Shown piece by piece: positions 35,420-47,450 of a stretch of 64,000 bases of DNA. The stretch's first letter is position 1. Each line of letters begins with the position of its first letter. The DNA is from Calycina herbarum (taxonomy: Eukaryota; Ascomycota; Leotiomycetes; Helotiales; Pezizellaceae), in NCBI GenBank assembly GCA_001414485.1, contig LLEY01000114.1, positions 124,001 through 188,000 of the forward strand, read 5' to 3'. Under the pieces are notes generated by a model that was not told the origin of the DNA, searched no databases, and saw only the letters and a program-made list of their open reading frames with translations. Both the position numbers and the translations under genes were made by a program.

Positions 35420-38400
35420 TCGTCTGTTAGATAATCGTAATTATCTATTCCGTCTTCCCACGCTCGTATCTAGCTTTGTAAAGCCCTTGGCGGACCAGCG
35501 CGGGATAGATTAGCGAGGTGAAAATCGCGTAATTTATATAGATAATACTTAAAATTCGAGGCTAGATACTACTGTGGATTAGGGTCATAGCCTAACTATT
35601 AAACCCTATATTAGAGCTTTCTACGAACTGCCTTTATAGCTAAGACTTCTTTTACTTCCTACTCTTCCTAATCTATAACCTGTATTAGCGGGGGTGGTTC
35701 GTTTACCTGTCTAGGTAGCGGATCTATAGCGGCCTTACGGAGCAGTGACAGGTGGAATACGGGGTGTATACGGAAGTGGTCTAGCAGTTCGAGCCGGAAA
35801 GAGTGTCCTTCGCGGGCTATAATCTGGAACGGACCCTCGTTTTGTCTATCTAGCTTATGGCTTGGCTAGTCTATCTTCTAATTACAAGTCGATACCTAAA
35901 TAAAGTCGTCTACGTTAAAGTCTACTGCTCTTCGAATCCGGTTCGCAGACCTTATATAGCGGTCTTATGCTTTACTAACCAATTCCTTTGCCACGGTCTA
36001 AGTGTCGTATATTCTCTATGTAAGTGCCTCTGTATTAGTCTAGTTAAGCTATTCGTAGACTGTTACGGATTTATCTAGACAGTTCTAATCAAAGGACGTA
36101 GTAGCTACGTATCCGTTAATTACTTTAAAGGGCGAGAGCCTACCTAGGCTCTTATATAGGAGCGTAAGCTAAGCGTAGTCTAGAATAGAGACAAGTTCGC
36201 TCTAGTTATCCTAATAGTAACTAATAAAAGGCTATAGGCGTTGATTAATCTATTAGTTTATAATTTCGGTTTATCTATTAGTTTATAGATAGAAAGCAGT
36301 GGATAGCTTAAGCTTTATACTAAGGATTCCGTAGAATTTAGACTAGAAAGAAGAAACAAACTATAGTCTACGGTCTAAAACAATGCTTTGCGGATAGCTA
36401 TAGGTTCGATAGATCTACGTAACGTATATTCGAGCTATATCTTAGGCTATAACTGTCTTTAGATAGGGGATCGAGACCGATTACTTAGTTAGGCGATCTA
36501 TAACTACCTATAAGGTATTATAACCTTGTTTATTAGCAGGGAAAGACTTATAGTCTATAGTAATATACTGCTAGGGACGTTCTAGAACTGATAACAGGTG
36601 TAAAAACCCAGGTTTACAGTCGCGAGGAACCGTAGCACGTCGACAGTCTCCGTAGTTACTAATATAGGTTTCTACGGACGTCTGTAAACCTTTCTACTAG
36701 TATCTACGGGCGAGGATAGCTACCGTCTTTGTCCGTCCAGGGTGAGCCGTAGATACTTATACGTAAGCCTCACAGATTAGGTCCGTCTGTAAGGTGCCTT
36801 GATCAGGAACCACGAGTCTCTTTTGCTAAAGAAGTAAGCCGTTCTCTATTATCCAGTTTTAGTACCCGCGGGTAGCTTTCGTTCAGTCGTCTTCTAAGTC
36901 CGAAGAGTTACGGTTAGTAGTAAGTAACTGGTCGACAAGGTTAAGCAAGGGTTCTAAAGTAACTAGGGCTAACGTTATAGGAGGGTCTAATCGAGTAGTA
37001 ATACGTAGATCTAACTAATCAGACGTAAGCAAGGTTTGTTATCTTATAGACGCTTTTAGGTCGTTCTGTAGGTTAACGTCTTAGTCTCGGTATATTAGCG
37101 TGTCTGTTTTCTCGTTCTACTTACTAGATCGAAATATAATTATAAAATAGAACTCTAATAGAAACTCTGCCTATCTCGCTTACCGCTAGTTTAAGGTTTT
37201 AGAGGTTATAAAGTACTCTAAAGCCTTATAATCGGTGAAGACCTTGATCCAGGAGCTAGTCTAAGCAAGATCTGCTCGCTATTATCTAAAAGAGTATATA
37301 ATAGCTAATATCTCCTTATTATAGATTTGGTAGTTTAGCTTAGCAGGGTTCATCGTCTTCGAGAAGTAGCCTACAGGTCTCTACGGTTCAGTTTCGGATA
37401 TACGTTGTAATATTACAGCTACAACTACTCCGTTAGAAGCGTTAGTCTTAACCATAGTCTCTAAATCGGCTATAAAGTGGTATAAGAGAGGGGCAGTAAC
37501 TAAGGCTTCTTTTAACGTGTTAAAAGCCTTCTTATATTCTAAGTCGAACTTAAACAGCACTTCCTTTCCTATAAGATAGTTCAGCAGACGAGTAATCCGT
37601 CTATAATCCCGAATAAAACGTCGGTAGAAGTTATAAAAACCTAGGAAGGACTAGATACTCTTAACAGTACTAGGATATTTCTAGGAAACGATTGCTAAGA
37701 TCTTCTCTAGGTCAACTTCGATTCCGTCTATAGAGATAATAAAACTAAGGTACTTTATATAAGTAACGTAGAACTCTGTCTTCTTAATATCCACTTATAG
37801 TCCAGCTTTACAGAGCCGTTCTAAGACCTTACAGACGTGTTTAACATGTTCAAGCTTATTATCAGAGTATATAAGAATGTCGTTAAGGTAAGCTATATAA
37901 AAGTTATCGAGATATTCTATAAGAACGCTATTCATATACCTCTAGTACGTAGTAGGACCGTTAGTTAAGCTAAAAGGCAACACCTTATATTTAAATATAC
38001 TATAACAGGTCCGAAAGGTTATAAGTTCTTCTAACTCTAGATCTATATATATATAGTTAAAAGCTTAACGAATGTTAAGCTTTATAAGGATTTTAGCACT
38101 AGTGATTCGTGTAAGAGTTTCGTTAATTAGCAGAAGAGGGTGTTAGTTCTTACGAGTAAGGTTATTAAGTTTCCAGTAGTCGACATAGAGCTATAAGCTT
38201 CCGTTAGGCTTCTTTATAAACAGTACTAGAGAGGCGAAAGAGGCGTGGCTAGGAATAATAAACCCTTTATCAAGGTTATCAAGGATATACTGTTTCATAG
38301 CCAGAAGTTCCTCAGTTGTTATCCTATATAACAGGCTATATAATAGGGTATTCGGACCTATAAGTTCGATCCAGTAGTCGACTTGGTTTCGTAGCAGAGG

Positions 38401-39500
38401 AAGCTCGTCTAAAGCTCTCTTTAAAAAGACATCCTTAAAGTCCGTATATTCCTAGCAAACGTTCTATTCTACTAGTTGTTTATCTAAAGCGTAATCTACT
38501 AAAGAGAGCTCTATATATAACCTGTCTATAAGAGCATAGTCGATCTCTTATAAGCTAGTAGAGAAGACTTCGTTATCGCGCTTTTGAAGGTTAAGTTTAA
38601 AAGCGGCAGCTCTAATACAATAGATATTAATAGCGAAGTCTTCCGTAGGTTTACAGATGTTCGTAAGCGAGCTCACAGCCGCTTTACGGTCCGTAACTGA
38701 ACGTTTTCCTAAGGAGGATCGACAACGTTGTTAGCGGTTAGGAATAAGGACCTATATTCCATTCTAGGCAGAGACAAGGTCTTGCTAAAAGCTTTCGTCC
38801 GGAATTTCCTCGAGAGTAACTAGTAGCAGGGTTTAGCGCTAGCTTCGAGGCAGTATCGAATAGATTAATATAGGTTCCTCTATAGTATTCTAGTAGAGGT
38901 CGCGGTTCTCTATATTCTCCTAAGCCTAGAGGTCTAGTAGAGAGATAGTCATCGATTCCCTAGTAATAGGTACTAAGTAATCGAATCGACGAACTAGGGG
39001 AAGGGATTCTAGCTACTTAATCTTACGGCTATAGACTGCTAACTTTACGTTTACGTCCGTAAGCTATTAACGGCCGATAATAATATCGTGTCCGCCGATA
39101 TTAGTAATTAGAAAGAGCGTATTAGTAAACTGTTATCTATCGATACTTAACGTTAAGCGAATAACGCAAGTAATCGCTAGTCCTTTATGTCTATTAAACC
39201 CTGTAATTAATATTACATATAATAGCTTTTCCGTAGCCTATCTGTAATATTAACTTAACTAGTCAGCTAAAGCCGTGTTAATAAATAGCTATCTATTCGC
39301 TCTAGTATTAATAAGTCTAGTAGTATTAAAAGCATATCTATTCTTAATTAAAGTATATACAGTTATAAAAGCCTTTCCGCCTATTATATAACTTAGATTA
39401 AGAGGTTAAGATCTAAGTTTGTTTTACTCTAAAGAGGAGACTTGCTTTAGAGCTGTTCTTTTCCCGAGTCCTTATAGACGAGTTCCTTATCAGCTGATTC
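35420..39500 (-). pseudogene. Element C pol with chromodomain, broken
   Basis: On the minus strand the reverse transcriptase is readable near 37.9 kb as [11 protein letters not shown], where YLDD has become YLND. RNase H follows in the same frame (LNYQIYNKEILAI). At the end of pol, near 35500-35660, lies a chromodomain (EVKEVLAIKAVRRKLQYRV, then LGYDPNPQ). Chromodomains at the pol C-terminus direct some gypsy elements to marked heterochromatin. Numerous stops remove function. Domain limits are approximate. Confidence 0.75.
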
Positions 39501-40900
39501 TTCTCTAGACGCTTATAGTCCGTAGGAGTTTATAAGCGAGTCTTCAGCGTCTTCTAATAGCTTAATAGCTGTAGAGGGTTTTTAAGAAAGAGGGCATTTA
39601 CTAGCATAGTGCCTAGGTTCATCGTAATTATAATAGATAACGTCTGCTATATCCTAGACAGGAGTCGTACTCTTACGAGTGAGTAAAGGAGTCTTACGGT
39701 CCGTAACTAGAGAGTAACAGACCGGGCTTTGGGTTAGCGGATAACTAATAGCAGTATATAGAGCCGGAAGTTAGTAAGTTAATCCGTAGCCGGTAGGGAA
39801 ACCTCTTATAGGTAGGCGGCAGTTATAGTAAGCTATAAGGCGTTCCTTAATAGTTACCCCGTCTTAATAGACAGAGTAACAACGGTTACATAACTGGTTA
39901 AAGGTTGCTAGGGTGATTCAGACTAGCGAGATACTTACTTAGAGAGCTAGTATAAGCTTCTGATACAAATCTTCGGACTACTTACTTAATAGGATATAAG
40001 CCTTAGTTATAAGGCTTAAGAAGGTTACTTTAAACATAGTAAAAGTCTTGTCCTCTTATATTAAGAGTTTACAGAAGACCTTATAGGCCTCTATAGCTTC
40101 GTTACTATCTACGAACAAGGTATCTAGATATATAAGTATATCTATAACATCTATAAATAAGGTAGAGGAACCGAAATCTATCTATAGTTCTAGGTGCTCT
40201 TATACTATACTAGAAGTAGCTATAAAGACAAAGGTAAGTTTATCTTATTCGTTCTTAAAGAGGTTCTTTCTTATTTTACTAGCTAGGATAATCTACTAGG
40301 CCTTATATAACGAGAAGATGCCGTCCTTAAGTTTCTCGCTATCTTAGAACTTACGAGCAGAATTGTTAGAACTAAATCAGGAACAGGAGGAGTCAGTAGT
40401 AGCCTCTTAGAAGGCTTGTATATACTCGCGGCTCGGGAGAGGGTTGTTAAGGTGGTTTATAGGCAACGGGGTTTAGTAGAGTTACGCACGTAAAGAGAGG
40501 ATTTCAGCCTATAAACGAACGTTTTCGTCCGTAGGAGGCTCGCTTATCGCAGGGGAGGCAGGCGAGGGAGGGGCGACTCCAGGGGTATTATCCGGTTGTT
40601 AAGGCTCGGTTCGAGACGAGCTAGTAGGTGTCTTCTCTTTTCTACTACGACTACTTCAAGTATCGGCTATTATATTATCGGAAAGGAAGGAGAGGTTATA
40701 AAAAAGGTTATATAGGCTGTTACAGGCATGTCTTTCGAGGAGATAAGTCGTTACAGACGCAGAGATGCTTAAGGGATCCGTTTATAAGAAGAGGGGCTGT
40801 TATAGGCAGAGGAGAAGGGTCGTAATCACACTATTACAAGTGTAAGATCTTCTAGCTATTATAAGCGTAGAATCCGGTTAATATTATAATCCTTCGTAGA
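39500..40900 (-). pseudogene. Element C gag, broken
   Basis: A zinc knuckle near 39600-39650 on the minus strand reads CYNYDEPRHYASKC, again with a lost Cys and Gly. Upstream coding toward the 5' LTR is heavily interrupted. Plus-strand frames in this region (such as 40628-40825) are shadows. Confidence 0.65.
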
Positions 40901-40927
40901 GAGTAAAAAGGGTTAAGCTTTAAATAA

Positions 40928-41159
40928 TATCACGATTCATATCTGAAGGTAAAGGTATAAGAGTATATATATATATATTCGAGAATTTAAAGCTACAGTT
41001 CTAAGAACGAGAGAATGTAGAATATATACCCTACGAAAAAGAGGTATTCCTACTAACTATAAAGAGCCTTTAATCTCGTTATAAATCCGTCTAAGCGTTG
41101 CGGCTCTGACGGTCACGTGTAGGACCGAGAATCACGTGTTACGAACCAGCGCCGTAACA
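40928..41159 (-). repeat. 5' LTR of element C
   Basis: A 232-bp copy that retains TATCACG at its left edge and more CpA sites than the other LTR. Confidence 0.88.
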
Positions 41160-42057
41160 TCTATAACAGTCTAAAACGCTTAAGCTAGATTCCGTAGAGC
41201 TAGCTTAGTACTCTTTAACCTATAAGTAGTGCTTTTAAAGCTTAATATAAAGTTATAAACTCTAACTCCTTCTAGACTCTATACTACTAATACTAATCCT
41301 TAGGTCTCCTAGACCTCTTCTAATCTAGCTAAAGCTCTTTTATAAATAACACTTATTCGAAATCGAATTACCCGTTATTAAGAGAGCTCGCTAACTCTAC
41401 TCTTCGAGACAGTTGCTATATTAGCTAAGAGTATAGAGCGAATAGCTTATAAGATAACCCTTCTATCTACTAAGATACGTACTCTTTAAGTAGCTAACGA
41501 AGTCTTAAGTAAACGCCGTAGAGCTAAAAAGGCTCGTGTCTATTAAGAGAGTATACTTATAGTAGAGGATATATAGGATATTATAGCCTAGAAGGATATA
41601 GATAAGCAGATACGACGCGACGTATATATAGCGGAGAGTAGTTATAAAGAGAGTTAACTATCTAGGTAATACTATAGAATCTATAGAAAAGCTAGTTATA
41701 ACGTATAAACTTGTTAAGAGGCTGTAGATATATCTAGTTCCTTAGATTCTAAGTAGTTTTAGTTAATTTAATATATTATAGTTAATTTATTAATATTCTA
41801 AGTTTAATACTAAGGAAAACTAATCCGGTTTCTAATATAATCCGGGTTCTAATAAACCACGTTATATCTAAATCTCTTACTATATACTAACTATTAAGAC
41901 TAGTTATACTTTATTTAGATCTATTAGATAATTTTATTATACTAAGTAGATAACTTAAGATATATCTTTACTTCTTACTATATACTAACCTTTAAGACTT
42001 AGTTACCTTTGTTTAGTTTATTTAAGTTTCGTTATACTAGAGGTAGAAGTACTTATT

Positions 42058-42491
42058 TATAACGAAACTCAAACGAACTAAACAAAGATGACTAAGTCTC
42101 GAAGGTTAGTATATAGTAAGAAGTATAAATACGCCGGGTTGTTTACTTAGAAGTGAACTCGTTACTTGTATCAAAGATGTTAAATAAAATAATAAGATTA
42201 ATAACTAAAGTTAAGTACAAAGCTCCTATCTAGATAGTAGACATACTAGTATATATAGAACCTTTATCCTACGTGCTAGCCTGCTAGACAGGTCGCTCCG
42301 TCGCTGCTAGACTACTAGACCTGTCGCCCTGTCTAGCGAACTCTCGTCACGTGATTATAACCAAAAGAAATCCCTAGATCGCTTAGCTAACCTAACCGAT
42401 CCCTATCTATTATAAGAGTATTCCGATAGTACTTAACCTATTAGGACGCTGCCTAGTCTTTACTTATTACATATATACGTAATTCGTAATA
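42058..42491 (-). repeat. 3' LTR of family D copy 2
   Basis: A 434-bp LTR from TATAACG to ATTCGTAATA. It contains a GC-richer block of CGCTGCTAGAC/TGTCGCC-type short motifs near 42290-42340 that differs from copy to copy. Confidence 0.88.
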
Positions 42492-42581
42492 CTATCCTCT
42501 TCTTAGCTTAGCGTGTCTCTATACTTAAGTACGACCTAAGAAATATCGTTAGAAGGCTAGCGGCCTTCTTTTCTTTTTAAT

Positions 42582-43154
42582 ATAAATACTCCCCGTTCTC
42601 TACGACGAACTGACTACGAAGCCCTTAGTAGAGTAATTAATTTATCTAGTAAGAAAATAGCTCTATATACTCGTTGTAAAAATGCTAATAAGGAACACGA
42701 GTGTTTTAGTCCTAGAGACTAAAAGTTGTTATAGTATAGCTGTTATACTACTATAAACAAGTCTTACGATGTTTACGTCGTTAATCGAATACCTGTAGTA
42801 AACGAGTAAGAGAGCGTCGACTCCTAGATTAAGCAGCTAGATAATGAAGAGGAGAAGAGCTATACAGTCATAGCCGAGGCTATGGCTTGTATTCGCCGGC
42901 TAAAGAAGCAAAAACGCTAACTCTACGAGAAGCGTTAAAGGATGATAGCTGCCGGTCTTAACTCGCTTAACGAGTTAGATGCTACTAAAGATTTAGAAAG
43001 AAGGAGAAAAGAGAAGAAGGAGGAAAAGAAGCGGATAGAAGAAGAGGCTGCTAGGCTAGCCGCCCTTCCTACGCCCGACGTTTCCGACCCTGTCCTTACC
43101 CTAGGCCTCGACCTAGCCTTTCTTACGTCCTTTCCTACTAACTACGCGATGTAG
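42582..43154 (+). pseudogene. Antisense extra gene of family D (Cys-motif, coiled coil)
   Basis: This plus-strand frame lies opposite to gag/pol. From about 42582 (ATA where ATG is likely lost) it reads RRTDYEALSRVINLSSKK and then a Cys/His motif, CKNANKEHEC, preceded by TR. A long Glu/Lys/Arg-rich coiled coil follows, including 70 codons open from ATG 42942, and it ends GLDLAFLTSFPTNYAM before a TAG. About eight stops interrupt the upstream half, most of them TAG/TAA. The same gene is recognisable in three other copies (53.1, 54.7 and 62.6 kb). The function is unknown; the Cys/His and coiled-coil layout would suit a nucleic-acid-binding accessory protein. Confidence 0.7.
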
Positions 43155-43169
43155 GTAGACTTGGGTTTC

Positions 43170-46100
43170 GACGGTAGAACTTCTAAAGTTCCTCTGAGTA
43201 TTAGCTGATGTTTTTTCTAGGTTCCTAAGTGTTTTCTAAATATAGGTAATCTAACTATTTTATTAAATATCTAACCTGTTCTCTAATAAGTCTATAGTTA
43301 AGAATCCTCTTAACTTTATACTCGGTGTTTAGATTTACTAGTTGAATTTCTATAAGTGGGGCTGGTGGTGCTCCTAGTAGTACTGGTTTAAGTAGGGATA
43401 TATAGAATACTAGGTAGATGTTTATTGTCCTCGGTAGTGCTAATTTATAATTTAAAGGTCCTTTAACGTGTTTGATTTTAAATAGTCTAAGTTTTTTATA
43501 ATCTAGTTTATTACTTAGTCTTTTTATATCGATGTTCTTTTATACTAAGTAGACTTTATCTCTCTCTTTTAGCGTTAGCTCCTAACTACGTCGTTTATTA
43601 TAGTAGTACGTATTTCTTTCTATTATAAATTATAGGTCCTTTATAAGTTCCTTATATAGACTCTTTATTTTCGAGACCTAAATATAAGCAAGTTAGTTAT
43701 TAATAGTCGTAGATAGCGGCTCTCGATACGCCGACAATTTATACCTAAAATTAGTATAGAATAACGTAACAAGTGTTATTTCCGTTACTAAACTGTTGTA
43801 GGTAAACTATGCTAAGGGCAACAGTTCTACCTAGTTATCTTACTAGTAGTTTATATAATAATAAAGGTATGTTTTAACTACCTAATTTATCTATTCGTTT
43901 CCTCTATTTGTTTAAGAGTAGAAAGCTATAGAGAGCTTTCTTTTTATACCTAATCGTTTTATAAGAGCGATTTAAAATTTTAAGGTAAAGAGTTTGTCTT
44001 TATCTAATAGTATTTCTTTAAGTAGTCTATATCTTAAAACTACTTCTTTAAGGAATACGAATACTAATTCCTTAGCTATACTTAACTCTATATATACTAT
44101 AAGAATTATATATTTCGTAAGTCGTTCTATAATAACTAGGATTATATTATATTTAACTCCTATTATTAGATCTTTAGATTTTAGTAATTTAATAATAAAA
44201 TCTATAGATATTAATTTCTAAGGTATCTATAGTATTAGAGTAGTGTTTATCTGTCTATAAGGAGTATAGTAGGAAGCCTTATTCCTAGTATAGGTATTAT
44301 ATTCTACTATTACTTCCTTAACTATCGCGGATAATCGATTAATATAGTAGTGTTATCTTATTCTTTAGAGAGTTCTTCGAATTCCTTAGTAACCGTAAGT
44401 AGGTGTAGTATAGTATTCTTATATAAATTCTTTTATATACGAACTAGGAACCTATAGTTTCCCTTTTATATACTAATTATAACCTTTGTATATATTTTGA
44501 ATTTTATCTATCTATATATTATTTATTACTACTATCTTATATATAGTAGGTACTAAGTCTCTATTCTTAAGAGTTTTTAAGATTATAATCTTTTTATACT
44601 CTTTATCTCTCTTATATCTAGGTTTCTAGCTAAGAGTATTAGCTCGAGCATTTAATATTCCTTTTACATATTAAATAATAATATTAAATCCTTCTAATAT
44701 CTTTAACTATCTAGCTAATTATTTTATCATAAGTTCCTTAGTAGTTGTAAATATCTTAAGGTTCTCGTAGTCGGATAAAACTATAACTAGGTATTTTACT
44801 AACTATAAATAAATTCTCTAGTATTCTAAAGCTAATACTATAGTAAGCAATTCTTTATTAAAGATACTATAGTTTTATTATACTAGGTTAAATATCTTAG
44901 AATAATATATAATAGGTATAAGCTTTCTCTTATTATTTAGTTATAGGTAAACCGTACCTACTACTATGTCTAAGGCGTCTATTTCGATTATACTAGGTTT
45001 ATCTATATTAAAATTATATAGAATAGGTTTTTCTATAAACTTTACTTTAATTTTTTAAAAAGCGTCTTCTATCTATTTATTCTATATAAACTTAATAGCT
45101 TTCTTAACTAGTCTTAACATTAGTTTAGTAATCTTTATATAGTCTTAAATAAATAGATAGTAAAAGTTTATAAATCTAAGAAAGGACTATACATCTTTTA
45201 TATTCTCTAGTAACTTCTAGTTTAAGACGTTCTAGATCTTTGTTAGATCTATTTCTATTTTCCCTAAGCTAAATACCTATCCTAGGAAAAGGGTCCGAGT
45301 TACTCTAAACTCGTATTTCAAGAGTTTTAACTAAGAGTTTACTTTTATAAGTTATTATAAAACTTCTTTAACATATTCCTTATATTCTTCTTCTTTCTCT
45401 AAGAAGATTAATATATTATCTAAGTAATAGATTACTATTACTCCTAGAAGATCTCCTAAAATATTATTATTCTATCTCTAATATATAGCTAGTACGTTAT
45501 AAAGTCTAAATAGTATAACTATATACTTATAAAGGCTCGATAGTAAGGTAAATACTATCTTCTATTCGTCTCTAACTTTTATTTATATAAGTTTATAAGC
45601 GTTTTATTAATCTAATTTCGTAAATCGTACTACTTTACCTAACTTATCTTATAAGTACTAGCTAGGTAGTAGCGGATAAGCGTCCTTAACTATAGTATGA
45701 TTTACTTCTTAGTAATTAATATATACTCTTCTATCTAGATCGTCTTTTTTCTTAATAATAAGTATATTTAAGGTAATTAATAACTTAGACTTTCTAATAT
45801 ATCTCTTCTTAATACCTTCCTTTATATAACTTTCTATCCTTTATAGACTTTTCTAGTTATATAACTAAAGCTTCTGCTTTAAGAGGTAATAATTCTCTTT
45901 TAATTTAATCTTATAATCCTATAAGCGATATTCTAGTAAGGCTCGTAAGTCTTCTAGGTTTTCGAACAAAGCCTTAAATTCTTTATACTATATAGGTATT
46001 TCGTTATTAGCTGTCTTACTAACTTGTAAAGGACCCTGGGCTAGGTGTCCTAGCGTCTTAGAAGAGGTGGCGCTAACCTTGTTCTAGCCTTGTAGTTATA

Positions 46101-47450
46101 ATTACGAACCTATGTAATTATATTAACTAAAGGTTATTTTCTAAGCCTTTTAGTTAATATCTAGATTATGTTCTTAAATCTATAGTATACTAAGTATCGC
46201 TTCCTTGTTCTCTATTTTAACAATATCGAATTACGTGTCTAAGTAGTATCCTTCGATAGTGATACTTATTAGAATAGTTTACTAATTAATAATTCTATTC
46301 TAATATATAACGTCTGTTCCGTTAACCACTCCTAAGCAGTATAGCCTTATACCTTAGATTAGGACGTTCAGCTTCTTCTAAGCTACTAGGGAAAGGAAAT
46401 TACTTATTACTCTAGAATTAATTAAGACTCGGAGTTCCTTTCCTCTTATCTTCGCAGTTATTATAAGTTGATTTTCTCTAGAGGTAGCGTTTATTCCTCT
46501 AATTGTCGGTTAGTAGAGCTCTCTCTATACTAACTCCGTTTCTTAGTCTATATCGTATTCGTTCGTCTCTTAGAAGATTATACTAAATAATTTTCTACTT
46601 CTTAATTTCTAAAATATTACCTCGACTTTTCTAACTAAAGCGACTATAGTATACTAGCCTTCTATTTCTAGTATAGCTTCCCTGTTATTAGGTAGCGTAC
46701 CTAAAAAACTGGGTTTAGAGCGTTCTATAAAGTTGTTAAGACCCTACTATTACTATAAACTGGTTTCTTCCTATAGATCTACGACTATCTAAATATCTCC
46801 TATCTTAGGCGTACCTAATAGCTTACTAGATACTACTTATTCTAGTCTAGGTTTTTTAAATTCGATAGTTTCCCTTCTAGTAATAAGGCTTACTAAAGTT
46901 ATTCTGTCTTGTTTATTCTAAACTATTTTATAGGTAGTTAAAATAGTAGGGTTAATTCCTTAAGTAGAATATAAGCTCTAGAAATTAGGTTTCTGGTTTT
47001 CTATATATACCTATCTATTCCCTCTTTTAAAGGTTTTAATAAATACCTATGTTTTGTCTTATTTAGGCTTATATATTCTTAGATCTACCTCTAATAAGTC
47101 GGATATCGATTCTAACGATTCTAACGAGCTTATTAATAGTAGTGATTTATATTCTATCTAAAGAGGCGATTTATAATCTATTTCTAACTATATATTATAA
47201 TATTCTTTAAGTAATAGATTCCTATTATTATTAGTATCTTATATCTTACTAACTTATAACTTAATTCCTTTGTTAGGCTATAAGTATATAGTGCCTACTG
47301 TTATATCTATAGCGTCTATTTCAATTTATGTGCTAAAACCTCTAGTCTCGAGTTCTTCGTCTGTAAGTTCGATTTTTTCTAGTAAAGCTACTTCTTTTTA
47401 GATAGTAGCGTTAGCTTACTTCTCTTTAGAGTCTTTCCTCTTACTATACT
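43170..47450 (-). pseudogene. Family D copy 2 pol with chromodomain, broken
   Basis: Read on the minus strand, the integrase end shows KVYLV followed by KNIDIKRLSNKLDYKKL. A chromodomain near 43220-43330 contains KVKRILNYRLIREQVRYLIKWLDY. Reverse transcriptase lies around 45.4 kb, where the expected YLDD is represented by YYLDN-like codons. TAA/TAG codons are frequent. Plus-strand frames such as 43994-44221 are shadows of this gene. Confidence 0.7.

Larger units (their letters stand above)
35136..41159 (-). mobile_element. Complete LTR retrotransposon C (Ty3/gypsy chromovirus), RIPed
   Basis: The element is 6,024 bp with two 232-bp LTRs (35136-35367 and 40928-41159) and a perfect TSD TCTAT (35131-35135 and 41160-41164). 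A C-rich tract directly inside the left LTR is the polypurine tract of a minus-strand element, so the element reads right to left. It inserted into the pogo transposase gene. Gag and pol are decayed. The LTR pair differs mostly by C/T and G/A transitions. Confidence 0.92.
33930..41700 (+). pseudogene. Pogo/Fot1-like transposase, broken and interrupted
   Basis: Readable pieces include a helix-turn-helix-like N-terminal region (KLSKLEEEVIIRNILNLDSR), the catalytic YNFDETGF near 34391-34414 and a PSYSSYL...LLNIRYFSILKRVY stretch near 34816-34890. The last corresponds to the PxHSSHLLQPLDVGCF-type second catalytic block of Fot1/pogo. Many stops are present. A complete LTR element splits the coding region at 35136-41159, and the C-terminal remainder is at about 41165-41700. 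Confidence 0.75.
33820..41862 (+). mobile_element. Pogo/Fot1-like DNA transposon, split by retrotransposon C
   Basis: Terminal inverted repeats start ACGTGGTTTATTA at both ends (33820 inward and 41862 inward) and continue through GGATTATATTAGAAACCGG. They are flanked by TA (33818-33819 and 41863-41864). Without the inserted retrotransposon the element is about 2.0 kb, the usual size for Fot1-like elements. The transposase relic lies on the plus strand. Confidence 0.85.
33500..42036 (-). repeat. Inverted family D LTR remnants split by the pogo element
   Basis: Segments of about 33500-33819 and 41863-42036 read as reverse complements of the family D LTR; the right end at 42031-42036 reads GTTATA. 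Motifs such as TACTTCTAAGTAAAT and ACTTAGTTA..TTTGTTTAGTT are recognisable. The left part appears to contain two tandem partial copies. The pogo/Fot1-like element at 33820-41862 entered a TA within them. Confidence 0.6.

Noticed and set aside
35857..36078. 73-codon plus-strand frame as a gene
   Set aside because: It is a shadow of the minus-strand pol of element C, with RIPed composition.
40628..40825. 65-codon plus-strand frame as a gene
   Set aside because: It lies opposite the decayed gag of element C and has no domain or conservation.
43994..44221. 75-codon Ser/Ile-rich plus-strand frame
   Set aside because: It is the antisense shadow of family D pol; its composition reflects AT enrichment.
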